Shown piece by piece: positions 22,065 to 32,959 of a stretch of 64,000 bases of DNA (position 1 is the first letter of the stretch; each line of letters starts with the position of its first letter). A program made the position numbers and the translations under genes. This stretch comes from Siphonodentalium dalli (lineage: Eukaryota > Mollusca > Scaphopoda > Gadilida > Siphonodentaliidae). The stretch is from contig CP136062.1 in assembly GCA_032622095.1 (NCBI GenBank), forward strand, positions 3,284,001-3,348,000, read 5' to 3'. The notes beneath the pieces are model-generated. The model worked only from the letters and a program-made list of their open reading frames with translations, did not search any database and had not been told where the DNA came from.

Positions 22065-22825
22065 AATTGGGGGACATGTCTCTATTCTGAAGGTCGCTAT
22101 TCCGAAGGTCCACTATTCCGAAGGTTCTCTATTGACTATTCTGAATATTTGCTATTTCGAAGGTTCACTATTCCGAAGGTTCGCTATTCCGAAGGTTCTC
22201 TATTCCGAAGGTTTTTGTTTAAGGTTAATTATATATTCTAAAGTATTGAGAGGGTTCATTATCACGAAAATTCTTTTTATGAAGGAAATAACTTAAAACA
22301 TTAAATGTGATTTTGTTTTGTTCTCGTGGGTTTTCTTGAGATTTAATGTCATTACGTGTGCCCATACCTTTGAATTCTTGGCATATAATATGAATGTTGC
22401 GGTATATATGGACCATCCTGCATTGGGACATGACACAGGTACAGTTGACTTAAGTTCTGTTCTGTGCGGGCTCCAATTTGGGGTTCAATATTTTAAGGGC
22501 AAAATTTAGAAATTTATGGGCCCATACCTTTTAACTCTGGGCATATAATATGAATATTGGGGGCATGTCTCTATTCCGAATGTTAGCTATCCCGAAGGTC
22601 CACTATTCCGAAGGTTCTCTGAATGTTCGCTATTCCGAAGGTTCACTATTCCGAAGGTTCGCTATTCCGAAGGTTCTCTATTCCGAAGGTTTTTGTTATT
22701 TTAAGGTTAATTCTATATTCGAAAGTATTGAGAGGGTTCATTATCACGAAGATCCTTTTTATGAAGGAAAATAACTTTAAACATTAAATATGATTTTGTT
22801 TTGTTTTCGCGGGTTTTCTTGTTAA
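22065..22825 (+). repeat. TTCCGAAGG modules flanking 160-bp satellite monomers
   Basis: Two direct copies of a ~270-bp block (22072-22345 and 22562-22825) start GACATGTCTCTATTC or GCATGTCTCTATTC, contain five to seven repeats of CTATTCCGAAGGTTC, and continue with TTTTTGTT, AAGGTTAATT, AGTATTGAGAGGGTTCATTA and GATTTTGTTTTGTT. Between them lie about one and a half monomers of the ~160-bp satellite of 5.8-8.0 kb (GGCATATAATATGAATGTTG, CACAGGTACAGTTGACTTAA, GGGCTCCAATTTGGGGTTCA). The frames here mirror the repeat (FRRF-type). Confidence 0.9.
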
Positions 22826-23384
22826 GTTTGTTTACCTCACAAAATTAACATGCTGGTCATCCTAGAATACCAACTGCGGACAGTAAACCCCGGCGCAGGC
22901 GTCGGTAAACAGCACATCGGGCTATACAATTTAAGAATTTTCCACACCAGGGCTAGTCTAATTAGATAAAAGTACATGTACATGTAGTCAATTTAGAAGT
23001 TATACCAACCAATGGAAGATGTACATGTATATGATAGGCAATGCCTATTTAAAGTATGCTGTGGCAGTAGTTCGGAGAAAATTCAGATATCAGTTATTGA
23101 GAAAAACACAATCTTAGTTGATTGCATTTGGAATTTCGGGGTAAATTTAAGTTTCATTCAGTAAAACTTTCACTGCAGACACTTCTCGAGAATTTGAACA
23201 AACAACATGGGTCATTCTATATGGGACACTCTACCAATGACGTGTTTTGATGATATAAAACCCCAAATCCATATCCAGTAACTCGATGAAATACATCTTA
23301 CCATACATGTACATCGATAAAGTAAAACATTAATGCGAGCAGGAGTAAACTCCGAGGTGGGCAAAAACAAATTTCCAGGCATGT
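22826..23384. other. Unannotated spacer
   Basis: No gene or repeat recognised in about 560 bp. Confidence 0.4.
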
Positions 23385-24265
23385 ACCGGTATATCGGGGA
23401 GGGTGGGTCATCCATGGGACCAACAAATTTATTTTTCCGCAACTCACCATTTTTTTTCCTGCAAGTCTTTTAGCTGTTTTTGCAATGAGTTTGGCTTAAA
23501 ACACCTTAGAATAAGAGAAATTATGTAATTCTAACTGCTAAACTGACTACAGGCAGTTATCATCATCATGTTGTATTTTGTTGCAAATTTTGAAATATAA
23601 GATGACCACTGGCAGCCATGTTTTTTTGGCCGAATGACCTCAAAATGACTTGTTCATATTTACAAGTCAATGTTAACATCCATGACAAATAGTATGCACA
23701 GAAATTCATATACCGGAACAGATGTCGTTTACAGTTAATGCCCCTCCCCCCGAAAATCTGTTTTGGTGTTAAAGGGGGGGGGGGGGTAAAAAAAGGTCAG
23801 AAAAATCTGCCAAAAACAGGGGGGGGGGGGTAAACATTTTTTCCCGGGCTCGTATGCCGGGGTGGGTGCTCCATGGAACCAACAAACAATTTTTTCCGCA
23901 ACTCAAATTGTTTTCGTGCAAGTTTTTTTTTGCAATTAGTTTGGCTTAAAACACCTGAGAATAAGAGAAATAATGTAATTCTAACTGCTAAACTGACTCC
24001 ATGCAGTTATTGTGTTGTATTTTGTTGCAAATTTTGAAATCCAAGATGGCCACTGGCAGCCATGTTTTTTGGCCGAATGACCTCAAAATGACTTGTTCCT
24101 ATTTATGGTACCGTACATGTCAATGTTAACATCCATGATAAATAATATGCACAGAAATTCATATATCACTATGTACAGCTGAATTCACCCCCCTCAAATG
24201 TCTGTGTTAGTGTTAAAAGGGGGGTGGGTGAACAAATTTGTTTCCAGGCTGGGTGGTCCAGTTAT
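23385..24265 (+). repeat. ~440-bp tandem duplication carrying Helentron core monomers
   Basis: AAGATGACCACTGGCAGCCA (23601) and AAGATGGCCACTGGCAGCCA (24042) are 441 bp apart, and flanking parts repeat too: ATTTTTCCGCAACTC, GTTTGGCTTAAAACACCT, AGAATAAGAGAAAT, TAACTGCTAAACTGACT and ATGCACAGAAATTCATAT. A third, partial start (GGGTGGGTGAACAAATTTG, TTTCCAGGCTGGGTGGTCC) appears at 24225-24262. Each unit contains one Helentron-like core monomer and a G tract (23775-23788, 23819-23830 and 24218-24230). Confidence 0.88.
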
Positions 24266-24532
24266 CGGGTTCCAAATTTTGAAATCCAAGATGGCCGCTG
24301 TAAAAAAAATCATCATAAGTGCCTGAAATGTTTTTCCGACCGCCCCAGGAGCTACACAAAAATGGAAAAAAAATTGGACGTCGGGTGGGTGGGTCCCAAC
24401 AAGGGTTGAAAGTAAAAAATCTATATACAGTAAACAATCTATATATGTGCCATATTTATATCGTTTCAAATTTTAAATTAAAAAAAAACATTTGATTGAG
24501 CTGAGTAACACAATATACAATATATATATAGA
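24266..24532. other. Spacer with one more core fragment
   Basis: AAATCCAAGATGGCCGCTG at 24281-24299 is a fragment of the Helentron-like core. The rest shows no recognisable feature. Confidence 0.4.
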
Positions 24533-26673
24533 GGTGCCACGATTATTGATTTTGATAATTGGTCGTCAATAATCAACTATAATCGATTAATCGTACATAA
24601 TAATAATAACATCAGTAGAAGTATTCCATTATATGGCCTATTGCCATATTGGCATGGGTGCTGGTTAACTGCTATCGCTGCTTGTTTGAGGAATCGGCTG
24701 ATGTAATTTTTGTGTTAATAAAGTGCATCATAAACCACCGGTAATGACTAATGAGCACAATGTATTCAATACAAGCACAGTTCTCGGCGATGTCATGGTT
24801 ATAATATTTGTAGCTATTAATTTAACATGCAAACATAAAAGCAATAAAAAAGTAGGAATGTACGACGGACTGACGGTGGTTCCTAAAAATGAAAGTGTCA
24901 ATGAATCTGTAGCTCAACTTAGGTAGGGGAATAATTTAATGGTTGACAGTAAATGGAGGAATAGGAAAGGTGCTAATTGAAATGTCAAACATGTGCCAAA
25001 GGATTTAGTCATGCAAAGAGTAAAATCCAAGATGGCTGCTGGCGGCCATGTTTTTTGGCCAAGTGACCCCAAAAGGGACTCGTTCCCATATACGTGTCAT
25101 TGTTAACATCCATATAAATTTCATGAAATTCCGACCAAAGCTACGACCTATAGCCCGCGCCAAAGGATTTAGTCATGCAAAGAGTAAAATCCAAGATGGC
25201 TGCTGGCGGCCATGTTTTTTGACCGAACGTCCCCAAAATCACTCTTTCCCATCTACATGTCAATATTACTATCCATGACAAATTTCATGATGATCAGACA
25301 GACAGTACGACCTGTAGCCCGCGCCAATGGATTGAATTTTGAAATCCAAGATGGCTGCCAGCAGCCATGATTTTTTTGCCGAATGACCCCACAATGACTC
25401 GTTCTCATCTACATGTCAATGGCAACATTCATGACAAATTTCATAAACATCAGACAAAAGGTATGACCTGTAGCGCCAAAGGATTTAGTCATGCAAAGAG
25501 TAAAATCCAAGATGGCTGCTGGCAGCCATTTTTTTCGACCGAATGACACCAAAATGACTCGTTCCCATCTACATGTCATCGTTAACATCAGTTAACATTG
25601 TTAACATCAGTACCAAAGGATTTAGTCATGCAAAGAGTAAAATCAAAAATGGCTGCTGGCGTCCATATTTTTTTACCGAATGTCCCCAAAATCAGTCGTT
25701 CCCATCTACATGTCAATATTAAGATCCATGACAAATTTCACGATGATCAGACAAACAGTACGACCTGTAGCCCGCACCAATGGATTGAATATGGAAATCC
25801 AAGATGGCCACCAGTGGCCATGTTTTTTGGCCGAATGACACCAAAATGACTCGTTCCCATCTACATGTCAATGTCAACACTCATGACAAATATCATATAG
25901 ATCAGACGAAATGTACGACCTGTAGCCCGCGCCAAAGGAAATTGTTGACGGACACACGCACACATGGACACATGCACACACGGACGCCAAACCATGGCAA
26001 TAGCTCAAACTTACAAAGTAAGTTGAGCTAAAAAGGAATCTAATGTTACGGGAACTATAAGTTTCAGTGAACTTTCAGAGCATGGATAACAATTACAAAG
26101 GTGGGCCCCTGCCCGCAAATTTCAGGACTCAGAACAAGTTAAGTATTTGGTAATAGTTAATTTCATTTAGCAGTCACCCACACTATAAGCGATAGCCTGT
26201 ACTAGTAACATCTAATCATACTTATAAATACAAACAAAGTATACTAGTACTTGCTGCAAATGACACCGCCGAGAATATCGCTGATTAAAATGCCGTAGGT
26301 TCCCTGATTTCGAGAGAATGTCAATCAACTCCCCTTTGGTCCAATGAGATTCAAGGGCGAGGTCATTCAGTTCACTGACAGACAGCCCATTTCAAAGACA
26401 TAGCACTTGCCGCCTTTCTTGTAGAAATATACAACGATGTCGGCATAAGTTCAAAGCTGCAGTGCCACCATGCAATTTGAAGAATATACAATGACTCGAA
26501 TCTCTTTGATACATGATGTTGTATATTAAACTGTGTAAAACAATCAGGTATTCAACAATAACCGGCATTTTCCAACTACCGAAAATAAATAACGCAGATT
26601 AATCGACGACGGAAATGGTATCAATTATCGGCTTTATCAAGGGTTCATCGATTATACGATTAATCGTGGCACC
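24533..26673. mobile_element. hAT-like element 1 with 13-bp terminal inverted repeats
   Basis: GGTGCCACGATTA at 24533-24545 is mirrored exactly by TAATCGTGGCACC at 26661-26673, and both ends continue with ATCGATTAATCG-like subterminal sequence (24572-24592 and 26600-26660). Terminal sequence of this kind followed by AATCGATTAATCG is frequent in hAT-like elements in animals. The 2.1-kb interior holds Helentron-like element 2 (24910-26030) and no transposase. A clear 8-bp target duplication is not visible. The pairing of ends is directly seen; the superfamily call is inference. Confidence 0.6.
24910..26030 (+). mobile_element. Helentron-associated (HINE/pearl-like) element 2
   Basis: TAGCTCAACTTA at 24910-24921 and TAAGTTGAGCTA at 26019-26030 are perfect 12-bp inverted ends. 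About six ~160-bp core units lie between (GGCCATGTTTTTTGGCC or variants near 25048, 25213, 25367, 25528, 25665 and 25830). GACGGACACACGCACACATG and the 3' hairpin at 26001-26030 close it. The sequence before the left end (AATGAAAGTGTCAATGA) is shared with copies 1 and 3, so the true element start may be some 25 bp farther upstream. Confidence 0.87.
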
Positions 26674-26762
26674 CTTACTCGCTTTGCCAGCTGACAGCTG
26701 GGGCCAGGCTATATAACGACATTGCTGGTTTTATGTGATGGAGGAAACCCGTGTACGCCATA
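26674..26762. other. Spacer between two hAT-like elements
   Basis: Fewer than 100 bp separate the right end of hAT-like element 1 from the left end of element 2. GCCAGCTGACAGCTGG at 26686-26701 is a short palindrome. Confidence 0.5.
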
Positions 26763-26826
26763 CTAGTAGGGTTGAAACAATTAATCGACTCGGAATTTTG
26801 CTGTCGACTAGTCGAAACATTATTAG

Positions 26827-26970
26827 TTATCTTCGGCAACATCGGGGGTACATGTATATTTAATACCTGGATGTCGATTTTGAACCATGAGGCGGAGCCG
26901 AGGGGTTCAAAAAGAGACATACACAACAGGTATTAAATCTCCATGTACCCCACGATGTTGCCGGAGATAA
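26827..26970. repeat. Long imperfect palindrome, ~43-bp arms
   Basis: Left arm 26827-26869 and right arm 26928-26970 are reverse complements with a few mismatches (for example CGGCAACATCG with CGATGTTGCCG and TTTAATACCT with AGGTATTAAA). The loop contains a second stem, TTTGAACC (26878-26885) with GGTTCAAA (26904-26911), around a GAGGCGGAGCCGAG core. This is a compact foldback, probably a small MITE that inserted into hAT-like element 2. Confidence 0.9.
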
Positions 26971-27075
26971 CGATTTTGTCCCCACAACAATAACCATGTC
27001 TCCTTAATTGAAGTGTGTTTTTCATAGGTTATCGGATTAATTCACACAATAAGAATGAAAGTGTCAATGACACTG

Positions 27076-28233
27076 TAGCTCAACTTAGGTAAGGGACTAA
27101 TTTAATGGTTGACAGTAAATGGAGGAATAGGAAAGGTGCTAATTGAAATGTCTAACCTACATGTACATGTACATGTAGCTGTGCCAAAGGATTTAGTCAT
27201 GCAAAGAGTAAAATCCAAGATGGCTGCTGGCGGCCATGTGTTTTGGCTGAATGACCTCAAAATGACTCGTTCCCATCTACATGTCATTGTTAACATCCAT
27301 GACAAATTTCATGAAGATCCGACTAAAGCTACGACCTGCAGCCCGCGCCAAAGGATTTAGTCATGTAAAGAGTAAAATCCAAGATGGCTGCTGGTGGCCA
27401 TGTTTTTTGGCCGAACGACCCCAAAATGACTCGATCCCATCTACATTTCAATATTAACATCCATGACAAATTTCATGATTATCAGTCGAATAGTACGACC
27501 TGTAGCCCGCACCAATGGATTTAATTTTGAAATCCAAGATGGCCTCCAGCGGCCATGTTTTTTGGCTGAATAACCTCAAAAGGACTCGTTTCCCATCTAC
27601 ATGTCATTGTTAACATCCATGACAAATTTCATGAAGATCGGACTAAAGCTACGACCTGTAGCCCGCGCCAAAGGATTTAGTCATGCAAAGAGTAAAATCC
27701 AAGATGGCTGCTGGCGGCCATGTTTTTTGGCCGAACGACCCCAAAATGACTCTTTCCAATCTACATTTCATTGTTAACATCCATGACAAATTTCACGAAG
27801 ATCCGACTAAAGCTACGACCTGCAGCCCACGCCAAAGGATTTAGTCATGCGAAGAGTAAAATCCAAATTGGCTGTTGGCGGCCATGTTTTTTGACAGAAC
27901 GACCCCAAAATGACTCGTTCCCATCTACATTTCAATATCAACATCCATGACAAATTTCATGATGATCAGACGAACAGTACTACCTGTAGAACGCGCCAAT
28001 GGATTTAATTATGAAATCCAAGATGGCCGCCAGCGGCCATGTTTTTTGGCCGAATGACCCCAAAATGACTTGTTCCCATCTACATGTCAATGTCAACATT
28101 TTTGGCAAATTTCATAAAGATCAAACCAAAGGTACGACCTGTAGCCCGCGCCAAAGGAAATTGTTGACAAACACACAGACACACGGACGCCAACCCATGG
28201 CAATAGCTCAAACTTACAAAGTAAGTTGAGCTA
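27076..28233 (+). mobile_element. Helentron-associated (HINE/pearl-like) element 3
   Basis: Perfect 12-bp inverted ends TAGCTCAACTTA (27076-27087) and TAAGTTGAGCTA (28222-28233), six ~155-165-bp core units (GGCCATGTTTTTTGG near 27231, 27395, 27552, 27715, 27881 and 28034) and the 3' hairpin at 28204-28233. The left flank, including TGGAGGAATAGGAAAGGTGC and AATTGAAATGTC, matches copy 2 closely, so these two copies are the closest pair. Core units differ in a consistent way (GATGGCTGCTGG against GATGGCCGCCAGC), suggesting alternating A and B subtypes. Confidence 0.87.
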
Positions 28234-29257
28234 ATAATTCAGTAGCTGACCTAAGGACCCGGGGTCAGGTGACGTCAAATTCGGAGTTCGAGAGCAACAT
28301 CACGATTGGTGGAAACTGCGAGTTCAAGGGTCATTCATATACCCCTGATGTTTCACGTGCTCATATACCCCCGATGTTTGGCGCACATTCTCTTATACCC
28401 CACTGTCAAGGGTGACGGGGGACATGGTGATTTAAACGTGGCGTTGTAGCCAATCAGCTACATGTAGTTACAACCGGATGTGGAGAAAAAGTGTATTATA
28501 TAGTTACATGTATAACATTTTCAAGATCGATTCCGGCATAAACTGCGTGTAAGTTACGGTAAGTATAACGTTTGGTGGCACCCGGAATTGACAGTGTTAC
28601 TAGTACTAATATAGATGGTGACCCGACTATTAATTGAAAGAATGAAATTGACAAGACAATGTCTCACTCGTCGTTTGAGGTCAAAGACATCACTGCGACA
28701 TGATGGCAATGATTGATGCGGCTTTATCGTTTGTCGGAGACCGCTTTGATCTAGACACTGTGTATATTTCAATTGATCTCGCACCGTCGGGTTATGATGC
28801 GATCTGTGTTAAGGTCGCTTAAGGATGAAGTTAAGGTGACGTCATTGGTGCAACCGTATATAAATGATACTGGATTTAAGAACTGGTTATCGTACCGGTA
28901 TTCTACAACGTCGTAGCCTATACTATAGGGCGTATTTAGTCGGAACATTAACATTTTATAGTGACACCGCTCGGCACCAGTTTATTGGTGATCCCTAAAC
29001 GAAATCTCAAACGCCGATACAACCTGTATAAATGATCGTGTTTTTAATCATTATCCACCACATGTCTAATTATATAATTACATTCAGTGTGTTGGATAAA
29101 TATTAAGATGTTTACTGTATTATTTCCCAAATAAATTGGTGTCTATGCAGGGAAATGCGCTATACAATAGACCGCCATTGCATCAGTCATCAGTGTACGC
29201 CATGTACAATGAATTTTCCGTACCATGTTATGTTTGAAAGTTTTGATATCGGGTACC
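28234..29257. other. Unannotated region inside hAT-like element 2
   Basis: About 1 kb without a recognisable gene. TGACGTCA occurs twice (28270 and 28837). CATATACCCCTGATGTTT and CATATACCCCCGATGTTT (28335 and 28362) are a short duplicate. Confidence 0.4.
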
Positions 29258-29322
29258 GACTAGTCGACGCAACGTGACTTTTGGGCCTCGACTTTGAAAT
29301 TCACTAATCGTTTCAACACTAG

Positions 29323-30164
29323 ACTGTGCCACGATTATGGTACAACCGTGATGAACACGTGAACCATCACAGACCTACCGGTACCTGCAGGTTGCACGAG
29401 TAACACACATACCTTCCACGAGTAACCAGCGCCGGGACTGGGATTCCAATACATATGAGCAGTGGGCTATTGTGCAACTTAGCCTATACTATAGATACAC
29501 ATTGGACTATACGGAAGTCCCCGATGGTCGTGGAAGGAGACTCAAGGGGATATAATGATGTTTTTGATATAAATTTATTATGCAGTCTATTCCCGGTGAT
29601 AAAAGACTTGTAAGTGGTATACAAAGATTCGAAATATCCCTAATCACACGACCGCTTTCAAATCAGAATGTAAGAACTAAGATTCGAAATTGAATTGAAT
29701 CTTCGTCAGGCCCTACCACTGACTGTACCAGCACCACAGGGGTTAATTTAAAGTTACCCAGCAGTGGTAGCGCCTGGACCAGTGTGCCTCTAACCAGAAT
29801 TGGTTGCTGCACTGAAATATCAACACTGACAACAGCTACTGTCAGTACTGAGCTAGTGACCTACAGGCTACAGTCCAGATGCAGCGAATTTAGGAAAATT
29901 AATTTTAAACATGCATAAACTTATATTTACTGATTATTCGTATTGTCATGCTATTCTGCATACATTAAAATAGTACATCTACATGTAGTTCATCTTGCGA
30001 AACATCATTTCTCAATTTATATCATGATTAGCAATTTAGCGGTCATTTGTCAAAGACATTGCCATTGTTATTTTTTGTGCGAAATCGCTGAAATTGAAAA
30101 TCGTCGGCAACCTTTGAACATTCTTGTGCCAAGTTGTGGCTTGTCTGGCTACACTTTTCTGGCT
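29323..30164. other. Unannotated region
   Basis: About 840 bp without a gene that I can support. GTGCCACGATTATGG at 29327 resembles a hAT-like terminus, with no partner found. Confidence 0.4.
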
Positions 30165-30345
30165 ACACTTGTTGGTTGCTCGGGTCATTGTATTGTGTTT
30201 GATGGTGATTAGGCATGGCCCACACGAGACTATACAAAAACAATGGAAAAATAAAATAAAATGAAAAGCCTACCACCCGCCCCTATTTTTTATGTTTGAT
30301 ACGGGAAACATGCATTCATTTTGTTTTGGCCTGATTGCTGTAAAA
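30165..30345 (+). repeat. Dispersed repeat C, right part
   Basis: Matches 20450-20625: CATTGTATTGTGTTTGATGG, CATGGCCCACACGAGACTAT, AAATAAAATGAAAAGCCTAC and GGGAAACATGCATTCATTTT. The left inverted end of repeat C is absent, so this copy is truncated. Confidence 0.8.
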
Positions 30346-30535
30346 TTGTATTCGATGAATACTTCGCGTTTATTTGATCATATGATAAAAGATTTCTCAA
30401 ACTCGTTCTATTTTATACGTAATTTATCAACCTCGTCCACTGAATTCTATTTGAGCCTCAGTAAACCTCGGCTCAAATCTAATTTAGTGAACTTGGTTCA
30501 TATATTTTGTATAAAATAGAAACTCATGTGATATC
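30346..30535. mobile_element. Foldback element F, copy 1
   Basis: ACTCGTTCTATTTTATACGT and GTATAAAATAGAAACTC, and TATTTGAGCC with GGCTCAAAT, form a long imperfect hairpin (about 30392-30535) around CTCAGTAAACCTC. The left side contains TATTTGATCATATGATAAAA and TTCGATGAATA. The same element in reverse orientation is at 48569-48896. It directly abuts dispersed repeat C. Confidence 0.85.
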
Positions 30536-30794
30536 ATCTACTTGTATACTAATCATATGTACATGTAACATACTCTCAGGTGCCAATAATCATGATTGCC
30601 TGATAATCGTGATTGCAGGGATTTAGGCTGAATTTGATAATAGTGATGGCAATTTTCAATTTTTGCTTTATGTCTCAAAGCCAAATAATAGCTATTGTTG
30701 GAAATTATCTCCAAAATTAATAGAGTACGAGGTAACTCCAACTTTTTAAAGTTAGCAGCCTATCGATGGTCATTGATGTCATTTCAGATTTACT
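30536..30794. other. Unannotated spacer
   Basis: AATAATCATGATTGCC and ATAATCGTGATTGCA at 30585-30620 are a short duplicate. No gene. Confidence 0.4.
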
Positions 30795-31560
30795 TAAATA
30801 TGGCCGTGGATAAAGAACGGTATACATCTCTTTAGTACCAAATGCTAATGAGTGGTATACCACACTTTAGCTATGTGGTCCTGATACGCTAATTAACAGT
30901 ATACCGCTCTTTTAGCGTCTGGTGCTAAAGAACAGTATACCGGTACTGCTCTTTAGTGGCAAATGCTAAAAGGCAGTATACCATGCCTTAGCTACATGTA
31001 TATGGGCCTGATACGCTAATGAACAGCATACTGCTCTTTAGCGTTTGGTGCTAAAGAACGGTATACTGCTCTTTAGCAGTAGGTGTTAAAGAGCGGTCAT
31101 GTTGGATGAGCAGCACGTGCGTTGCCAAAACATTTTGCGCATTGCGCCAACACACAACGTTATAATCCATACCGCTCTTTAGTCCTTATCGCTAAAGAGC
31201 GGTGTGCCGTTCTTTAGCGCTCAGTGCTAAAGAGCGGTACATGTTGGATGAGCGGCAGGTGTGTTGCCAAGATATTTTGCTTATTGCGCCAAACGTATAA
31301 TGTTATAATTCATAACGCTTTTTAGCCCTCATAGCTAATGAGCGGTGTGCCATTCTTTAGCCCTCAGCGCTAAAGAGCGGTCCATGTTGGACGAGCATCA
31401 CGTGTGTTGCCAAGATATTCTGCGCATTCCGCCAATGTATAACGTTATAATCAGTATTGCTCTTTACTAGTTTTTAGCCCTCATCGCTAAAGAGAGGTAT
31501 AACGTTCTTTAGCCCTCAGTGCTAAAGAGCAGTACATGTATACCGTTTTTTAGCCACCCC
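30795..31560. repeat. Array of AAAGAGCG/CGCTCTTT palindromes
   Basis: More than twenty half-sites of the type GCTAAAGAGCGGTATAC and GTATACCGCTCTTTAGC alternate in both orientations, so most neighbours form short inverted repeats (for example CTCTTTAGCGTTTGGTGCTA and AAGAACGG, 31032-31060). From about 31080 a higher-order unit of 142-143 bp appears: CATGTTGGATGAGC at 31098, 31240 and (one change) 31383, each followed by CACGTG(T/C)GTTGCCAA and an ATAACGTTATAAT segment. The array encodes nothing recognisable. Confidence 0.92.
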
Positions 31561-32959
31561 GTTTACTTAATTTGAATGCATGTAAATGCCACCGAGAAAA
31601 ATGCCATGTATTATAGTACCGTATAGGCCAGTTTATACCGGTATTGTGCATGGAGAACAAATCTATCTTCAGCGTCGATAAAGAACTGCACATGCAACTG
31701 CACATGCACCAGCCTTGACCAAATTCACAAATTCAAATTGCGCAAAATTGCCAAATTTAAAACTAAGCAAAATATAATTATGCGCGGATTTAAATATGAA
31801 CAACGAATTCACCCGATCGCAATGTTGTCGCAGATGAGTGTAACGTGGGTTGTTCTTAAGCCATGATTAACCTCCTGATTGCTACCGTACGATCTTTCTT
31901 CTGACTGCAATTCCGTCGAAAGTGGAGGTAACAAAGGATACGATACGATTTCGCATCTAAAATCAAACAGCACTTGATATTATTTCACGGAAATCGTTCC
32001 ACTTACGATTGCATCGTGGACGTACCCTAAGTGTTATGCCATAGCATTGAATTTTCTAGACTATTGGACATTTTCCTAATTTCGCGTGCTGAAAATTTTG
32101 CACATGTTTGACACCCATCATTTTAATTTTTACCAAAAATGTTTACTTAAGTCTCAACTTTTAGTAAAATGTACTGAAGACAATTGTATTATTCCATACT
32201 TTCACAACCAGCTTATCACCATGAAATCCATGTTATCATCTTCGCCGGTGTGTTTTCTAGCACTGAAATTCTGAAAATCATTAGAAAAGTTAACTTTTTC
32301 GACAATGAGTTTCCGGTTTGTCGATAAAACTTTCGGTCGTTGTTACAAACACCGGCACAAAGCTGTGTTTATAAATTAATCAAGGGTGTACACCAACGTT
32401 GGAATCACTGACTTTTGACTGCAGGCCAGGTACACGCAGGAGTCAGTCTCAACTCTCAGCCTCACTCAGACTTAGAATTATCAAAATAATTTGAGCGATT
32501 AGGGTGCATTTTAAGAGTGACTTTTTCATAAAACAGCGAATTCTGACATGAGTCTAATTGCAGATAAGCGCTGACATGACAAGAATTTCAGGTGTCAAAC
32601 TCACCTTTTTTGGGAGGTTAATCCGACTTCTCCAGATATCCCAAAATGTCGATTATGCTGAAAAGTGGAAGTGAAGTGGAGAAAACAAAATCAAGCGAGT
32701 AATTAATCTACTCGCGAGCTGTCATTGAACTGGATTCTGCGCAGTAACCTCCCGGAAGTCACGTGTGAAATTTACAAAAAAGCATACACGCAATTTCGCC
32801 CTTGGTATAGAAATATAGAAAAAATATATGACGTCATAATTCACACGCATTTAGGTAAAAAGCACCATTGGTGGTTGCTATTATACTCAACACTTTTGCA
32901 ACGCCTTAATATCTGAAAATATGGGGAGTATCGAACTGAAAGTTTGTATGTATGTTGGG
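31561..32959. other. Unannotated region
   Basis: About 1.4 kb with no gene or repeat recognised. TGACGTCA is at 32829. The frame 32086-32274 and the frame 32725-32916 have no supporting features. Confidence 0.4.

Larger units (their letters stand above)
26763..29322. mobile_element. hAT-like element 2 with imperfect inverted ends
   Basis: CTAGTAGGGTTGAAACAATT at 26763-26782 is mirrored by AATCGTTTCAACACTAG at 29306-29322, and inside both ends the palindrome GACTAGTCGAC or a near match appears (26804-26814 and 29258-29268). The motif AGGGTTGAAACGATTAATCG resembles hAT-like termini. The interior contains a long palindrome (26827-26970), Helentron-like element 3 and about 1 kb (28235-29250) of unannotated sequence. 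No transposase frame is recognisable. Superfamily is inference. Confidence 0.55.

Noticed and set aside
20731-28229. Repeated frames with MQRVKSKMAAGGHVF-like sequence
   Set aside because: They are translations of the ~160-bp Helentron-like core units.
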